64,000 bases of DNA from Cytophagales bacterium (GCA_013298025.1 JAAFJE010000005.1:1-64000), one strand, 5' to 3'. Shown: positions 35,381 through 44,641, counted from the stretch's first letter. A program made the numbers and translations. The notes: generated by a model not told the origin, from the letters alone.

Positions 35381-37141
35381 ATGAAAGTAAAGATTAAATC
35401 TCTGTTGGTGGCTGTTAGTTTGTTGTTTGCAGGCACTGCAAATGCTCAGACTATTCAGCAAGGTTTGTCGCAGTTGGATGGAGACCAGCCAAGTAAAGCG
35501 AAGGCGACTTTTGAGAGCTTGGTAGCGGCTGCTCCGACGGCAGAGAACCAATACTATGTAGGATACTACAATCTTCGTACAGGAAATTATGAGGCTGCCA
35601 AAGCGGCATTTGAAAAAGGACTTGCTGCCGACCGTAAATTTGCTCTTAATGCTGTAGGTGTGGCGGCTGTGAAAGTTGCTGAGAAGAAATTGGATGAGGC
35701 TAAGGCTGAATTTGAGAAAATTCTTACAGAAACAAAATACAAAAATGCCGATGTGTTGTATCGTATTGCAGAAGCTTATGTGATGTTTTATGACGTAAAC
35801 TTTGGCGACGAAGCAAACAAAGGCAACAACGACCCTGCTGAGGCTATCCGTTTGATTGACTTGATTCCTGAAAAAACGAAAAAGCCGCTCACGCCAGAAA
35901 TGTACACGGTAAAAGGTGATGCTTTCTTGATTAAAAACGATGGTGGCCCTGCGGTTTCAGCTTACGAACAAGCCAACTTTATTAGTAAAAGTGCTAAACT
36001 TTATACTAAAATTGGGGTAGTGTATCTTCGTGGTAAAAACTACCAATACGCTGTAAACTCGTACCAAAGTGCTATGGAAACAGACTCTAACTATGCTCCA
36101 ATTTATAAGCGTTTTGGCGAATATTACAACATCTTTAACCGCTACAAAGAGGCTTCTAAATACTTTAGAAAATATGTGAGCAAAGCTGAGGCTTCTCCTG
36201 CCATTTTGTTGAACACAGCTAAATTGTTGTTCTTGGCTAAAGACTATACAGGTTCAATGGACTTTACAAGCCAAGCCGAGCAAGCGGGTGCAAAAGACAA
36301 TGATATTTTCCGTATGAAAGGATATTCGTTCATCGAATTGAACAAATGCCAAGACGGTTTGTCGAACTTAGATTTAATGGTGAAAGCAGGTGTGAAACCT
36401 TATTTCTTGGATAATGTTTATTTTGCAAAAGGTTATGCTTGTGTTGGTAACGACTCTTTGGCTGCCCACTACTACGAACAAGCCGCTCCAATTGATACCA
36501 ACAACAACCATTACGCTACTTTGTATGGTATCCGTTATAAGCAAAAGAAATATGACGCTGCTGCCAACGCTGCTATTAATGCTATTGGCTGGAAAACAAA
36601 GAAAAAAGCAAGTGTAACCAGTGGTGACTGGTACAATGCGGCTATGGCTTACTATTTCTTGGCAGCTTATACGCCAAAAGAGGATACCTTGAAAAGATAC
36701 GACTTAGCTATGAAAGGCGATACGGCTTTCTCGAATGCTATCGCTGTGAATGCTAAATGGCCTTTGTTCCACTTGTATCGTGCAAGAATCAACAACTATG
36801 CCGACTTTACTGGTACAAAATGGTTGTCGGTACCTCATTATGAGAAATTTGTTGCGGCTGTAGAAGCGGCTAAAGCTGAAAATTTGGCTGGTTTTAAAGA
36901 AAGAAAAGACGATAGCTACGAAGCTTTAAGATACTTGGCTGGTTATCATATCACTGTAACAAAAGATGTGACCAAAGCAGAAGAGGTTGTCAACAAAGCT
37001 CTTGCTATCAAACCTGAAGACCCAGACGGCTTGAAAGCGATGCTTACGGGTTCACCTGTTCCTGCGGCGGGAAGTGCAACGCCAACAAAACCTGCTCCTG
37101 CGGCAGGAGGTGCAACAACAAAGCCTGCTCCTAAAAAATAA
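35381..37141 (+). CDS. Exported tetratricopeptide-repeat protein
   Basis: 586 residues with a signal peptide (MKVKIKSLLVAVSLLFAGTANAQ). TPR-like helical pairs run from residue 25 to about 540 (for example YYVGYYNLRTGNYEAAKAAFEKGLAAD and YTKIGVVYLRGKNYQYAVNSYQSAM). The C-terminal tail is a low-complexity Pro/Ala/Thr segment (TKPAPAAGGATTKPAPKK). It is a periplasmic scaffold, conserved next to the PstS-like lipoprotein and TonB genes in Bacteroidota. Partners are unknown. Confidence 0.88.
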   Translation: MKVKIKSLLVAVSLLFAGTANAQTIQQGLSQLDGDQPSKAKATFESLVAAAPTAENQYYVGYYNLRTGNYEAAKAAFEKGLAADRKFALNAVGVAAVKVAEKKLDEAKAEFEKILTETKYKNADVLYRIAEAYVMFYDVNFGDEANKGNNDPAEAIRLIDLIPEKTKKPLTPEMYTVKGDAFLIKNDGGPAVSAYEQANFISKSAKLYTKIGVVYLRGKNYQYAVNSYQSAMETDSNYAPIYKRFGEYYNIFNRYKEASKYFRKYVSKAEASPAILLNTAKLLFLAKDYTGSMDFTSQAEQAGAKDNDIFRMKGYSFIELNKCQDGLSNLDLMVKAGVKPYFLDNVYFAKGYACVGNDSLAAHYYEQAAPIDTNNNHYATLYGIRYKQKKYDAAANAAINAIGWKTKKKASVTSGDWYNAAMAYYFLAAYTPKEDTLKRYDLAMKGDTAFSNAIAVNAKWPLFHLYRARINNYADFTGTKWLSVPHYEKFVAAVEAAKAENLAGFKERKDDSYEALRYLAGYHITVTKDVTKAEEVVNKALAIKPEDPDGLKAMLTGSPVPAAGSATPTKPAPAAGGATTKPAPKK

Positions 37142-37162
37142 TCATCATAATTATTTTTTGTA

Positions 37163-37190
37163 CAAAGCCCTGCCTTTCGGTGGGGCTTTG
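37163..37190 (+). terminator. Terminator of the TPR gene
   Basis: CAAAGCCC/GGGCTTTG stem with additional GCC/GGT pairing in the loop, followed by TTAATTTT. Confidence 0.8.
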
Positions 37191-37227
37191 TTAATTTTGA
37201 GGGATATTCAACCAAACTATTCAAAAT

Positions 37228-38004
37228 ATGTCGTATGCTCTTATCACTGGTGCTAGTAAAGGAATTGGCAAAGAAATTGCCAAAGAACTAGCAAACCGTA
37301 AATATAACTTACTTTTAGTGGCTCGTTCTGGCGATTTATTGGCAAAAGTAGCCCAAGAAATTACCGAAACATACCAAGTAAAGGTCGATTTTCTTGCCAT
37401 TGATTTGGCGGCTATTGGCGTTGCACACAAAATTTATGATTGGGTAAATGCCAAACAATACGAGGTTTCGGTATTGGTCAACAATGCTGGTTATGGTTTG
37501 GTAGGAGCATTAGAGGACTATTCCGTTGAAGCCAACAGAGATATGATGACGCTCAATATGCTTACCCTTACAGAGATGTGTCAAGTATTTCTACCCATGT
37601 TAAAAAAGCAAACTAAGGCTTACATCCTCAATATCGCAAGCTCTACAGCATACCAAGCCTTGCCTTTTATGGCGATTTATGCCGCAACCAAGGTATTTGT
37701 GTTGAACTTTTCAAGAGGACTTAAACACGAATTGAGCGATACGTCTGTATCGGTGACGGTGGTAAGCCCAGGTTCTACCGCAACCGACTTCAACGACAGG
37801 GCTCAGGTAGGAGAGAAGGCGTTGAAAGCAGCCGAAAAAGTGATGATGTTGCCTAAAGAAGTAGCTCAAATTGCTGTTAAAGAAATGTTTGAAGGCTCTA
37901 CGGAGGTGGTTACTGGGCTAGTCAATAAATTAGGAGCATTTTTGGCATGGATTGCTCCAAAAACTATCACCGAAAAAGTAGCTAAGGGCATTTATCAAAA
38001 GTAA
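37228..38004 (+). CDS. Short-chain dehydrogenase/reductase
   Basis: 258 residues. Rossmann motif TGASKGIGKEIAKELA (residues 7-22, TGxxxGIG), NNAG at about 88-91, the catalytic serine in NIASSTAYQ and YxxxK as YAATK (about 151-155), and the C-terminal substrate region. Classical SDR of the DltE/YqjQ-like group. Cytoplasmic NAD(P)-dependent oxidoreductase; substrate unknown. Confidence 0.92.
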   Translation: MSYALITGASKGIGKEIAKELANRKYNLLLVARSGDLLAKVAQEITETYQVKVDFLAIDLAAIGVAHKIYDWVNAKQYEVSVLVNNAGYGLVGALEDYSVEANRDMMTLNMLTLTEMCQVFLPMLKKQTKAYILNIASSTAYQALPFMAIYAATKVFVLNFSRGLKHELSDTSVSVTVVSPGSTATDFNDRAQVGEKALKAAEKVMMLPKEVAQIAVKEMFEGSTEVVTGLVNKLGAFLAWIAPKTITEKVAKGIYQK

Positions 38005-38106
38005 AATTTTCGGTAAAAAATAGGAGTGTGATTGAGGTGGTACAAAAATTAAGGAGTAAAATTTATATATAATAGCTTGACTATTAACAAAAAAACTTTG
38101 TTGTAT

Positions 38107-38994
38107 ATGGAAAAATGGTCGTCGAATTATGCCGTGTATCATGGCACGAAGCAACCAGATTTAGCTCAAATTCCCACCCGCACTCCTGATTTATACAAAA
38201 CAGAAGCCGAGTACCAGAGCTTGCTGTCGGCTTTACATACCGAATTAGATGCACTACAAAGCACACTTTTTGCCCAAGGCAAATATGGGGTATTGGTGAT
38301 TTTTCAAGCCCTCGATGCGGCTGGAAAAGATAGTACCATCAAGGCGGTATTTACGGGAATCAATCCTGCTGGTATTGTGGTACATAGCTTCAAACGACCC
38401 AGTAGCACCGAACTAAGCCATGATTTTTTGTGGCGTAGTACCCTAAAAATGCCCGAAAAAGGGCAAATAGCAGTGCATAATCGTTCGTATTACGAAGAGG
38501 TATTGGTGGTGCAAGTGCACCCCGAATTATTGCAAGCACAACGCCTACCAGAGGCTTCGCATCACGACAAAGACAAACTGTGGCATCGTCGCTACGAGGC
38601 GATTCGGAATTATGAAAAATACCTTACCGACAATGGTATAGAAGTGATAAAATACTACCTGCATGTATCGAAAAAAGAACAAAAAGAACGTTTATTAGCT
38701 CGATTGAATAATCCAGATAAAAACTGGAAATTTGAAGCTCAGGACGTACAAGAAAGGGCTTTTTGGCATGATTATCGTAAAGTTTACGAAAATGTTATAG
38801 CCGAAACAGCTACCGAATACGCTCCTTGGTACATTGTACCTGCCGACGATAAAAAAAATATGCGTTTGCTAGTAGCCCATATTTTACGCAAACGCCTACA
38901 AAACCTACCACTAGCCATGCCGCAAGTCGATGAGACACAAAAGGCATTATTAGCACAATTTAAAACACAATTGGAAAGCCAAGACGATGATTGA
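38107..38994 (+). CDS. Polyphosphate kinase 2 family protein
   Basis: 295 residues from the ATG at 38,107 (MEKWSSNYAVYHGTKQPD); a TTG ten codons earlier is less likely. Walker A is FQALDAAGKDSTIKAVF, the Walker B/lid region is IAVHNRSYYEEVLVVQVHPELL, and the trailing lid is KKEQKERLLARLNNPDKNWKF, all diagnostic of PPK2. The enzyme phosphorylates nucleoside mono- or diphosphates with polyphosphate. With a single domain and this motif set it may be of the AMP/ADP-using class, but the class is uncertain. Confidence 0.92.
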   Translation: MEKWSSNYAVYHGTKQPDLAQIPTRTPDLYKTEAEYQSLLSALHTELDALQSTLFAQGKYGVLVIFQALDAAGKDSTIKAVFTGINPAGIVVHSFKRPSSTELSHDFLWRSTLKMPEKGQIAVHNRSYYEEVLVVQVHPELLQAQRLPEASHHDKDKLWHRRYEAIRNYEKYLTDNGIEVIKYYLHVSKKEQKERLLARLNNPDKNWKFEAQDVQERAFWHDYRKVYENVIAETATEYAPWYIVPADDKKNMRLLVAHILRKRLQNLPLAMPQVDETQKALLAQFKTQLESQDDD

Positions 38995-39134
38995 ATACCT
39001 AGTTTTTGACGAACGCAACACAAAACCCTGAGATTATTCTCTCAAATCTTAGCCATAGATTGCTAAAAAAGTGGGAACTTTGTAAGATAACCATACTTTT
39101 GGTCTATAGATGTGCCAAATACACACAATTCGAT

Positions 39135-39854
39135 ATGCGTTTTAAATTTGAAGAAAGTATCCTTTTTGAAAACGAGGATTATATAGTTATTAATAAACCC
39201 CCACATATTGCCTCTCTGGATGAGCGTCAGGCAGACAATACTCAGAGTATTTTGCGTCTTGCCAAACAATATTCCTCTGATGCCCAATTAGCCCATCGTT
39301 TAGACAAAGAAACGTCTGGCATTCTGGCGATTGCCAAAAATCCAGCAGCGTACAGGCATTTATCCATGCAGTTTGAACACCGACAAGTAGCCAAGCGTTA
39401 TCATGCTGTAGCCAATGGTACGCACGATTTAGATATGATTTCGGTGTATTTACCTATTGCAATCAAGCGAGATGGCACACAAGTAACGATAGATAGACAA
39501 AAAGGCAAAGAAGCCGAAACAATTTTTAACACCATCAAGGTGTATCGCCGTCATAGCCTGATAGAATGTATGCCGATTACGGGGCGTATGCACCAAATCA
39601 GGATTCACCTGGCTTGCTTGAAAGCGCCTATTGTGTGCGACCCTACGTATCAGGGCGAAGCCATTTACTTATCGGATTTGAAAAGAGGGTTTAACCTTAA
39701 AAAAAATACCGACGAATTACCCTTGATTAAAAGAGTTGCCTTGCACGCTCATTCGCTTACTTTCAATTTAATGAATGAAGAAAGAACGACGATTGAAGCT
39801 CCTTATCCGAAAGATTTTGAAGTTTTAGTAAAGCAGTTAGAGAAGTTTTCGTAA
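39135..39854 (+). CDS. RluA-family pseudouridine synthase
   Basis: 239 residues from the ATG at 39,135, giving the natural start MRFKFEESILFENEDYIVINKP. Upstream in-frame codons (to 39,006) include segments with no family support. The catalytic motif HRLDKETSGILAIAK carries the essential aspartate. ITGRMHQIRIHLA and HAHSLTF are the other RluA signatures. There is no S4 domain. It modifies a uridine in rRNA or tRNA; the target is not decidable. tRNA-Arg follows 16 bp downstream. Confidence 0.93.
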   Translation: MRFKFEESILFENEDYIVINKPPHIASLDERQADNTQSILRLAKQYSSDAQLAHRLDKETSGILAIAKNPAAYRHLSMQFEHRQVAKRYHAVANGTHDLDMISVYLPIAIKRDGTQVTIDRQKGKEAETIFNTIKVYRRHSLIECMPITGRMHQIRIHLACLKAPIVCDPTYQGEAIYLSDLKRGFNLKKNTDELPLIKRVALHAHSLTFNLMNEERTTIEAPYPKDFEVLVKQLEKFS

Positions 39855-39870
39855 TTTTGCGACATCAAAA

Positions 39871-39942
39871 GGCTCCGTAGTTCAATGGATAGAATGTGGG
39901 TTTCCGGTACCCAAGATACAGGTTCGATTCCTGTCGGGGCTA
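39871..39942 (+). tRNA. tRNA-Arg (anticodon CCG)
   Basis: Full cloverleaf: acceptor GGCTCCG with CGGGGCT (one G-T at the first pair, one T-G inside), D arm GTTCAATGGATAGAAT, anticodon stem TGGGT/ACCCA with loop TTCCGGT (CCG at positions 34-36), T arm ACAGGTTCGATTCCTGT. CCA is not encoded. It reads the CGG arginine codon. A terminator and then a repeat cluster follow. Confidence 0.95.
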
Positions 39943-39947
39943 CAAAA

Positions 39948-39983
39948 AGGGTTAATTTGCTGTTTTACGGTGAATTAACCCTT
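39948..39983 (+). terminator. Terminator of the tRNA gene
   Basis: 11-bp perfect stem (AAGGGTTAATT/AATTAACCCTT), followed by CTGTTTTTT. Confidence 0.88.
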
Positions 39984-40033
39984 CTGTTTTTTCAAGCATC
40001 CGTCGATTGAATCTAAGGAGCAAAACATCGTAT

Positions 40034-40279
40034 GATATAACCTTCCTGCAAGTTGCAGGAGCAAAACCCCTAGCTGTTTCAAGCTTAATAACTTGGAACG
40101 CCGAATAAGAAGCAGTCTCCGACTGCGACCTTGCTCAAAGTGAGCCTACTAAAGTATTCAATCTTTGCTATTGGTTGTACTGGTGGTGCAGTCGGAGACT
40201 GCACTTGATTTATTGTTCCAAGTTGTTAAACTTGAAACAGCGAGAGGATATAACCTTCCTGCGAGTTGCAGTAGCAAAA
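40034..40279 (-). repeat. MITE-like element copy C (inverted) inside a 33-bp direct repeat
   Basis: The element at 40,070-40,244 is 175 bp, complete and inverted relative to copies A and B. It carries the two GCAGTC hairpins (loops in opposite orientation) and both terminal repeats. A 33-bp unit starting GATATAACCTTCCTGC and ending AGCAAAA lies at 40,034-40,066 on the left and 40,247-40,279 on the right, differing at two positions. That is longer than a normal target-site duplication. No coding frame. Confidence 0.88.
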
Positions 40280-40289
40280 TATCTCACTA

Positions 40290-40385
40290 CTCATGGCATG
40301 ACTGATAATCATTTGTGTATCATCAGCACTATTTGATAAGTCATGCCATGAGTTGGCTCATTTAGGCTTTCACTCATGCCATGAC
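40290..40385. repeat. Triple ATGGCATGAC-type inverted/direct repeat
   Basis: CTCATGGCATGAC at 40,290-40,302 is inverted as GTCATGCCATGAG at 40,340-40,352, and the complementary CTCATGCCATGAC follows at 40,373-40,385. The same arm occurs at 15,375-15,420. The rest up to 40,612 holds no gene and no further repeat that I can see. Confidence 0.75.
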
Positions 40386-40612
40386 TAGAACTCATTGCTA
40401 ATTTACTTCTTTTTTAATCCAACCTTCAATCGTGCAGCATAAAATAAACCATAAATTACGGCAAACCCAAAAACTAGCTTCTCATTAATAATCCACAATT
40501 TTGCATTGTTACCTAAGCATTAATGCAGGTATTTTGCCAAAACTTTCGTAAAATAGGGCTGGCAAATAGCAAATAAAACAAAATTGTATTCTAACAATAC
40601 AGCCTAGCACAA

Positions 40613-41485
40613 ATGATGTACTCTATTCAAAACGAATGGCTCAAAGCTACTATCAATCCGAAAGGAGCAGAATTGACCAACTTAATTTTATTACAAGACA
40701 ACCTCGATGTTATGTGGTCGGGCAATGCGGCTTATTGGGGAAAAGTTTCGCCTGTCTTGTTTCCAATTGTGGGTGGTTTGAAAGATAATACCTATTCTTT
40801 CGAGGGACAATCTTATCAATTAGGAAGACATGGCTTTGCCCGTGACCGGGTGTTTGAGGTGGTGGCTCAAACCGACGACAGCATCGTATTCGAGCTACAA
40901 AACAATGAAAGCACTTGGGCGGTTTATCCTTTTGCTTTTGTCTTTCAGTTGCGTTATTCGTTGGCTGAAACTGCCTTGAAAGTAGAATATTGGGTAGAAA
41001 ACCCTTCGGATGAAACGCTGTACTTTTCGGTAGGAGGACACCCGGCTTTCAAAGTGCCTTTAGAGGAAGGAACTGCCTACAACGACTATGAGTTGTTTTT
41101 CAACGCCGACGAATCATTTGCTCGCTGGCCTTTATCGGCTGAAGGACTTATCGAAACAACGCCCGTACCGATAAGAGCAGGGCAAAGTTTGCCTCTGACG
41201 AAGGAGCTTTTTTGTGAAGATGCCTTGGTATTCAAAGGTTTAGCCTCGAATCGGGTGTGCTTGCGTTCGAGTAAAACGAGGTATCAATTGACCTTCGATT
41301 TTCCTGATTTTCCTTTCTTGGGAATATGGGCCGCTAAAAATGCCGATTTTGTTTGTATAGAGCCTTGGTGTGGCATTGCCGATGCCGTAACGCATAACCA
41401 AGAGTTGAAACAAAAAGAGGGGATTATTTCGCTAGGAGCAAAACAAACGTTTAGCCGTGCGTGGACGGTAGGGGTGGGAGTTTGA
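40613..41485 (+). CDS. Aldose 1-epimerase family protein
   Basis: 290 residues, galactose-mutarotase fold. It begins YSIQNEWLKATINPKGAELTNL; SPVLFPIVGGLKDNTYSF, the His/Arg pair in LGRHGFARDRVFEV and SVGGHPAFKVPL belong to the YeaD/LacX-like subgroup of epimerases. It probably interconverts the anomers of a hexose or hexose-6-phosphate. Cytoplasmic. Located between the repeat cluster and a convergent dioxygenase gene. Confidence 0.93.
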   Translation: MMYSIQNEWLKATINPKGAELTNLILLQDNLDVMWSGNAAYWGKVSPVLFPIVGGLKDNTYSFEGQSYQLGRHGFARDRVFEVVAQTDDSIVFELQNNESTWAVYPFAFVFQLRYSLAETALKVEYWVENPSDETLYFSVGGHPAFKVPLEEGTAYNDYELFFNADESFARWPLSAEGLIETTPVPIRAGQSLPLTKELFCEDALVFKGLASNRVCLRSSKTRYQLTFDFPDFPFLGIWAAKNADFVCIEPWCGIADAVTHNQELKQKEGIISLGAKQTFSRAWTVGVGV

Positions 41486-41553
41486 TGATTTGAAGATTTG
41501 GAAATTTGAAGATGTAGGAGTTGAGGATTTGGAAATGGGGGGAGGATACTTTG

Positions 41554-41595
41554 TATGTAAATGCTGAATTGTAGTATTAATTCAGCATTTACATA
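41554..41595. terminator. Bidirectional terminator
   Basis: 17-bp perfect stem (TATGTAAATGCTGAATT/AATTCAGCATTTACATA), loop GTAGTATT, between the convergent epimerase and dioxygenase genes. It is preceded by low-complexity GATTTGGAAATTTGAAG-like sequence. Confidence 0.9.
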
Positions 41596-41610
41596 TTACG
41601 CTTTACAAGC

Positions 41611-42432
41611 TTATTTCTGCACAACTTTGGCAAATCTATGATAGAAAGGCGTGCGGCTATTGGCTGATTTTGGCATGTATTTACCCGTAATAATTGGTAC
41701 ATACATCACACGGCGACGTGACTGCTCGCCAACGTAAGGCGAAACTTCTACCCTGTGCCAGAGGCGACCGTCGTGTACCGTTAAGTCACCAGCGTTGATT
41801 TCAAAACCAACTTCACGTGGGTCGGGGTTGTGGTCAATAAATTGCTTTTTACCAAACAACAATTTCAACACGTTTTGGTTTTGTGTGCCAGGCAATACAC
41901 GTAAGCCACCATTAGAGAACGGGCAGTCGTCAAGGTGAATACCAACGTTCAACATGGGGAGAATTTTTTGACCTAAAAATAAATCACGAGGGCTGTCGGT
42001 ATGCCATCCCATCTGTGAGAATTTACTGTTCGGGTCGTTTACGTAGTGGTTGAACACTAAGCCGTCTTTTTCGTTTTCGCTTACACGTCCTTCGTAAGGC
42101 GCGAGCAATTCAGTGAGAAGTTGCAAACGAGGGTCTTTCAAAAATTCGCCCAACACGGTGCTATAATGATTCGTAAAGCACATACGCTGAATCATTTTTT
42201 CGCCATTTTCGTTTTTACCGAACTTCAAGGGGATACCATTGATTTTCTCTACCCCTTCATCTAACCACTTCTTTTCAATGGTAGCCAACTCTCCAATAAA
42301 AAGTTTAGCTGTATCTTTTGAAATGAAGTTTTTAAACTGAATCACGCCGTATTTACGGAAGTATTCTTTTTGCTCTTCGGTTAACTTTTCGCCGAGAGTG
42401 AAGGTTTTGTACTCAAACTTTACCATTTTCAA
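41611..42432 (-). CDS. Phytanoyl-CoA dioxygenase family protein
   Basis: 273 residues. It belongs to the Fe(II)/2-oxoglutarate oxygenase superfamily. The metal-binding HxD is in MGWHTDSPRD, the distal histidine in GRLWHRVEVSPY, and the 2-oxoglutarate-binding arginine in EQSRRRVMYVPI. GGLRVLPGTQNQNVLK is the typical core of this family. No signal peptide. It probably hydroxylates a small molecule or lipid; the substrate is not inferable. Its promoter region is within 42,433-42,784. Confidence 0.93.
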   Translation of the reverse strand: MKMVKFEYKTFTLGEKLTEEQKEYFRKYGVIQFKNFISKDTAKLFIGELATIEKKWLDEGVEKINGIPLKFGKNENGEKMIQRMCFTNHYSTVLGEFLKDPRLQLLTELLAPYEGRVSENEKDGLVFNHYVNDPNSKFSQMGWHTDSPRDLFLGQKILPMLNVGIHLDDCPFSNGGLRVLPGTQNQNVLKLLFGKKQFIDHNPDPREVGFEINAGDLTVHDGRLWHRVEVSPYVGEQSRRRVMYVPIITGKYMPKSANSRTPFYHRFAKVVQK

Positions 42433-42784
42433 AATTGTACAAAATAAAGTTTAACGTTTGATTCTGATGGTTAGCGTATGCGGTTGGGCAGAACTACAGA
42501 CGCAAGTCATTTTTTTATTTTCCAAACAAAAAAAAAATTGTTATGGAAATGCAAATTAAATGAATATAACGAAATCTTAAACGTTTTGTAAGTTTTTTGT
42601 TGCTTACACTTGAAAAAATTATACGAAATTAAGGAATGTTTTTATATTGTCGTGGTAAGAGATATGCCACATTCCTTTTCTCATACAAATATAGGATATA
42701 TTATGTAATAAAAATACAAACCTTTGGATGTTTGGTAAACCTTTGGTTTTATTGGACTTATTCAATGTTGTACGTGTTTGGGGC
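42433..42784. other. Intergenic region without a gene
   Basis: 352 bp between two leftward genes. AT-rich, with A- and T-runs; a 10-bp direct repeat AAACCTTTGG occurs near 42,718-42,745. No hairpin terminator for the PAP2-like gene is visible. Confidence 0.5.
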
Positions 42785-43558
42785 TTATGGCTGAAAGCTT
42801 TTTCCATAAACAAATACCAGTTGTAAAATTGCACCAAAAGCCAATAAAATGCCTGCTGCCCACGTCCAAGGCAAACGATATACATATTTGGCCAATTGAT
42901 ATGAACCAAAAGTAAAGGCAAAAGCCGCCAGCACATCGGCCGAATAGTGAACGTGCTGTACAAGCAAAAGTAATGCCAACGAAAGACACGTGACTGCCCC
43001 GATGATTTTGTCGGTTTTGCCTCGTAAAAAAATCCAAACCATTACCATCGTTGCGGTGTGTCCAGAGAAAAATAAATCTTTTGTGATGGCTTGGTTACTG
43101 GCATATACAACGGCTTCGGTGAGTGGGTCTTTGAGTTCTACTAGGTTCAACGGCGGGTCGAGTGGCACAAGGGCAATGGTGAGCATCCGCAAAACGGTTT
43201 CAAAAACGAAAGTCATGGCAAACAAAAGAAACAAAGAAGCGTTTTTGAGCGTTTTAATAAGCATATATACCAACGTGCCATACAATAGCGTAAAAATAGG
43301 CACAGATACATCTATGGCAGGCAGTGCATCGAGGATGATGTCTTGTAAAATTACCCCTTTGCGTAATTGGATATTACGCAAATACGTAGGAAATTGCAAA
43401 GCACCAGCAAGAAAAATGCCCAAGGCAAGTATTATTTTTACCCGAAAATCGACCGTAATCCAAGCGTTTTTCCAACTCGAACACAGCGTTTGGAGATAAG
43501 ATTGATTGGAAAAATGTGGGTCAGTTTTAAGAGGTTTTGTTAATAATTCATTATCCAT
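42785..43558 (-). CDS. PAP2-related (sphingomyelin-synthase-like) membrane phosphatase
   Basis: 257 residues with about six membrane helices. The motifs DLFFSGHTATMVM (SGHT block) and LLVQHVHYSADVLAAFAF (HxxYSxD block) correspond to the PAP2_C/sphingomyelin-synthase-like phosphotransferase core. The catalytic His pair is present. The likely activity is dephosphorylation or headgroup transfer on a lipid phosphate at the inner membrane. Single gene, divergent from msrA. Confidence 0.87.
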   Translation of the reverse strand: MDNELLTKPLKTDPHFSNQSYLQTLCSSWKNAWITVDFRVKIILALGIFLAGALQFPTYLRNIQLRKGVILQDIILDALPAIDVSVPIFTLLYGTLVYMLIKTLKNASLFLLFAMTFVFETVLRMLTIALVPLDPPLNLVELKDPLTEAVVYASNQAITKDLFFSGHTATMVMVWIFLRGKTDKIIGAVTCLSLALLLLVQHVHYSADVLAAFAFTFGSYQLAKYVYRLPWTWAAGILLAFGAILQLVFVYGKSFQP

Positions 43559-43652
43559 AGATTATCCAAAAATTAAATAATTCTCTATACGGATTAGTCG
43601 TTTTGCCGACATTCGTAAACCAAAAAGTTTGCAAACTTACATCAAGTTTTAA

Positions 43653-44339
43653 ATGTTATCAACGATGATGAGAAAAATTAGTGCTTTTATTCTTGGAATA
43701 TTTACATTAAGTGCAAGTGTTTCATGCGGTCAGTCAACTGAAAATCAGAAAAATAAAGGAATGCAAACAGCAGAAAAAAACAATTTATCAGCCAGTACTT
43801 CTACCACCACAGCCCAAGCAACTTTTGGGGCTGGCTGTTTTTGGTGCGTTGAGGCAGTGTTTCAACGGCTCAAAGGCGTTATAAAAGTGCAGTCGGGCTA
43901 TGCTGGTGGCACGGTGAAAAATCCGACGTATCGAGAAGTTTGTACGGGCAACACTGGCCATGCCGAAGTATGCCAAATTACCTACGACCCTACGCAAATT
44001 ACCTTTGAAGAACTCCTAGAGGTGTTTTGGTCAACTCACGACCCTACCACACTCAACCGCCAAGGTGCAGACGAGGGCACGCAATACCGCTCGGCTGTGT
44101 TTTATCATAACGACGAACAGCGACAGTTGGCCGAAGCCTGGAAAGCCAAACTCAATGCCGAGAAGGTTTTTCCTAAGCCTATTGTAACCGAAATATCCGC
44201 CCTGAGTAATTTTTATCCAGCCGAAGACTACCACCAAGATTATTACAACCAAAACGGCTATCAGCCTTATTGCCAGATTGTGATAAAACCTAAGCTTGAC
44301 AAATTTACAAAGGCTTTCAAAAATAAATTGAAACAATAA
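43653..44339 (+). CDS. msrA: Peptide-methionine (S)-S-oxide reductase, lipoprotein form
   Basis: 228 residues. A lipoprotein signal (lipobox SVSC, Cys25) precedes a linker and the MsrA domain: ATFGAGCFWCVEAVF with catalytic Cys62, VQSGYAGGTVKNPTYREVCTGNTGHAEVCQITYDP, and YHQDYYNQN near the end. It reduces methionine-S-sulfoxide in damaged proteins, here in the periplasm. ATG codons at 43,665 and 43,668 are alternative starts. No MsrB domain is fused. Confidence 0.95.
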   Translation: MLSTMMRKISAFILGIFTLSASVSCGQSTENQKNKGMQTAEKNNLSASTSTTTAQATFGAGCFWCVEAVFQRLKGVIKVQSGYAGGTVKNPTYREVCTGNTGHAEVCQITYDPTQITFEELLEVFWSTHDPTTLNRQGADEGTQYRSAVFYHNDEQRQLAEAWKAKLNAEKVFPKPIVTEISALSNFYPAEDYHQDYYNQNGYQPYCQIVIKPKLDKFTKAFKNKLKQ

Positions 44340-44387
44340 GAGAAAATAACGTGATTTTAGTGTTAACACTGTAGTCAACTAACATTT

Positions 44388-44426
44388 AATTGAGCAAAGG
44401 TCTTTAAGTAAAGCTTTTGCTCAATT
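44388..44426 (+). terminator. Terminator of msrA
   Basis: 13-bp stem (AATTGAGCAAAGG with CTTTTGCTCAATT, 12 of 13 matching) and a 13-nt loop. Confidence 0.75.
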
Positions 44427-44548
44427 GTTGTAAAAATCTACATTCTCACGCTTCAAGTCTAAGTGCTATTTTCTTCTTGTGTAACAAATATCACAGATGT
44501 GTCCTTGTTTTTTTTACATTTTTACAAAAAATATTACATATCTATGTC

Positions 44549-44641
44549 ATGACTAATCATTTTCAAATACTCATCGTCGGAGGCAGCACAATTTCTCAGC
44601 TTTCGATAGGCATTAAGATGAGTCTTGTTATTTATTCATAA
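44549..44641 (+). pseudogene. Possible remnant of a flavoprotein oxidoreductase start
   Basis: A 30-codon frame reads MTNHFQILIVGGSTISQLS, resembling the first beta strand and degenerate GxGxxG loop of FAD/NAD(P) oxidoreductases such as sulfide:quinone reductase-like proteins (HFQILIVGGGxAGI), then stops. No more of the protein follows. It lies upstream of a Crp/Fnr regulator gene. It may be a decayed gene or chance. Confidence 0.3.

Noticed and set aside
41486-41553. GATTTGAAGATTTGG-like low-complexity stretch as a repeat element
   Set aside because: Short purine-rich slippage-type sequence; a similar stretch occurs at 31,190-31,280, but there is no defined unit or boundary.
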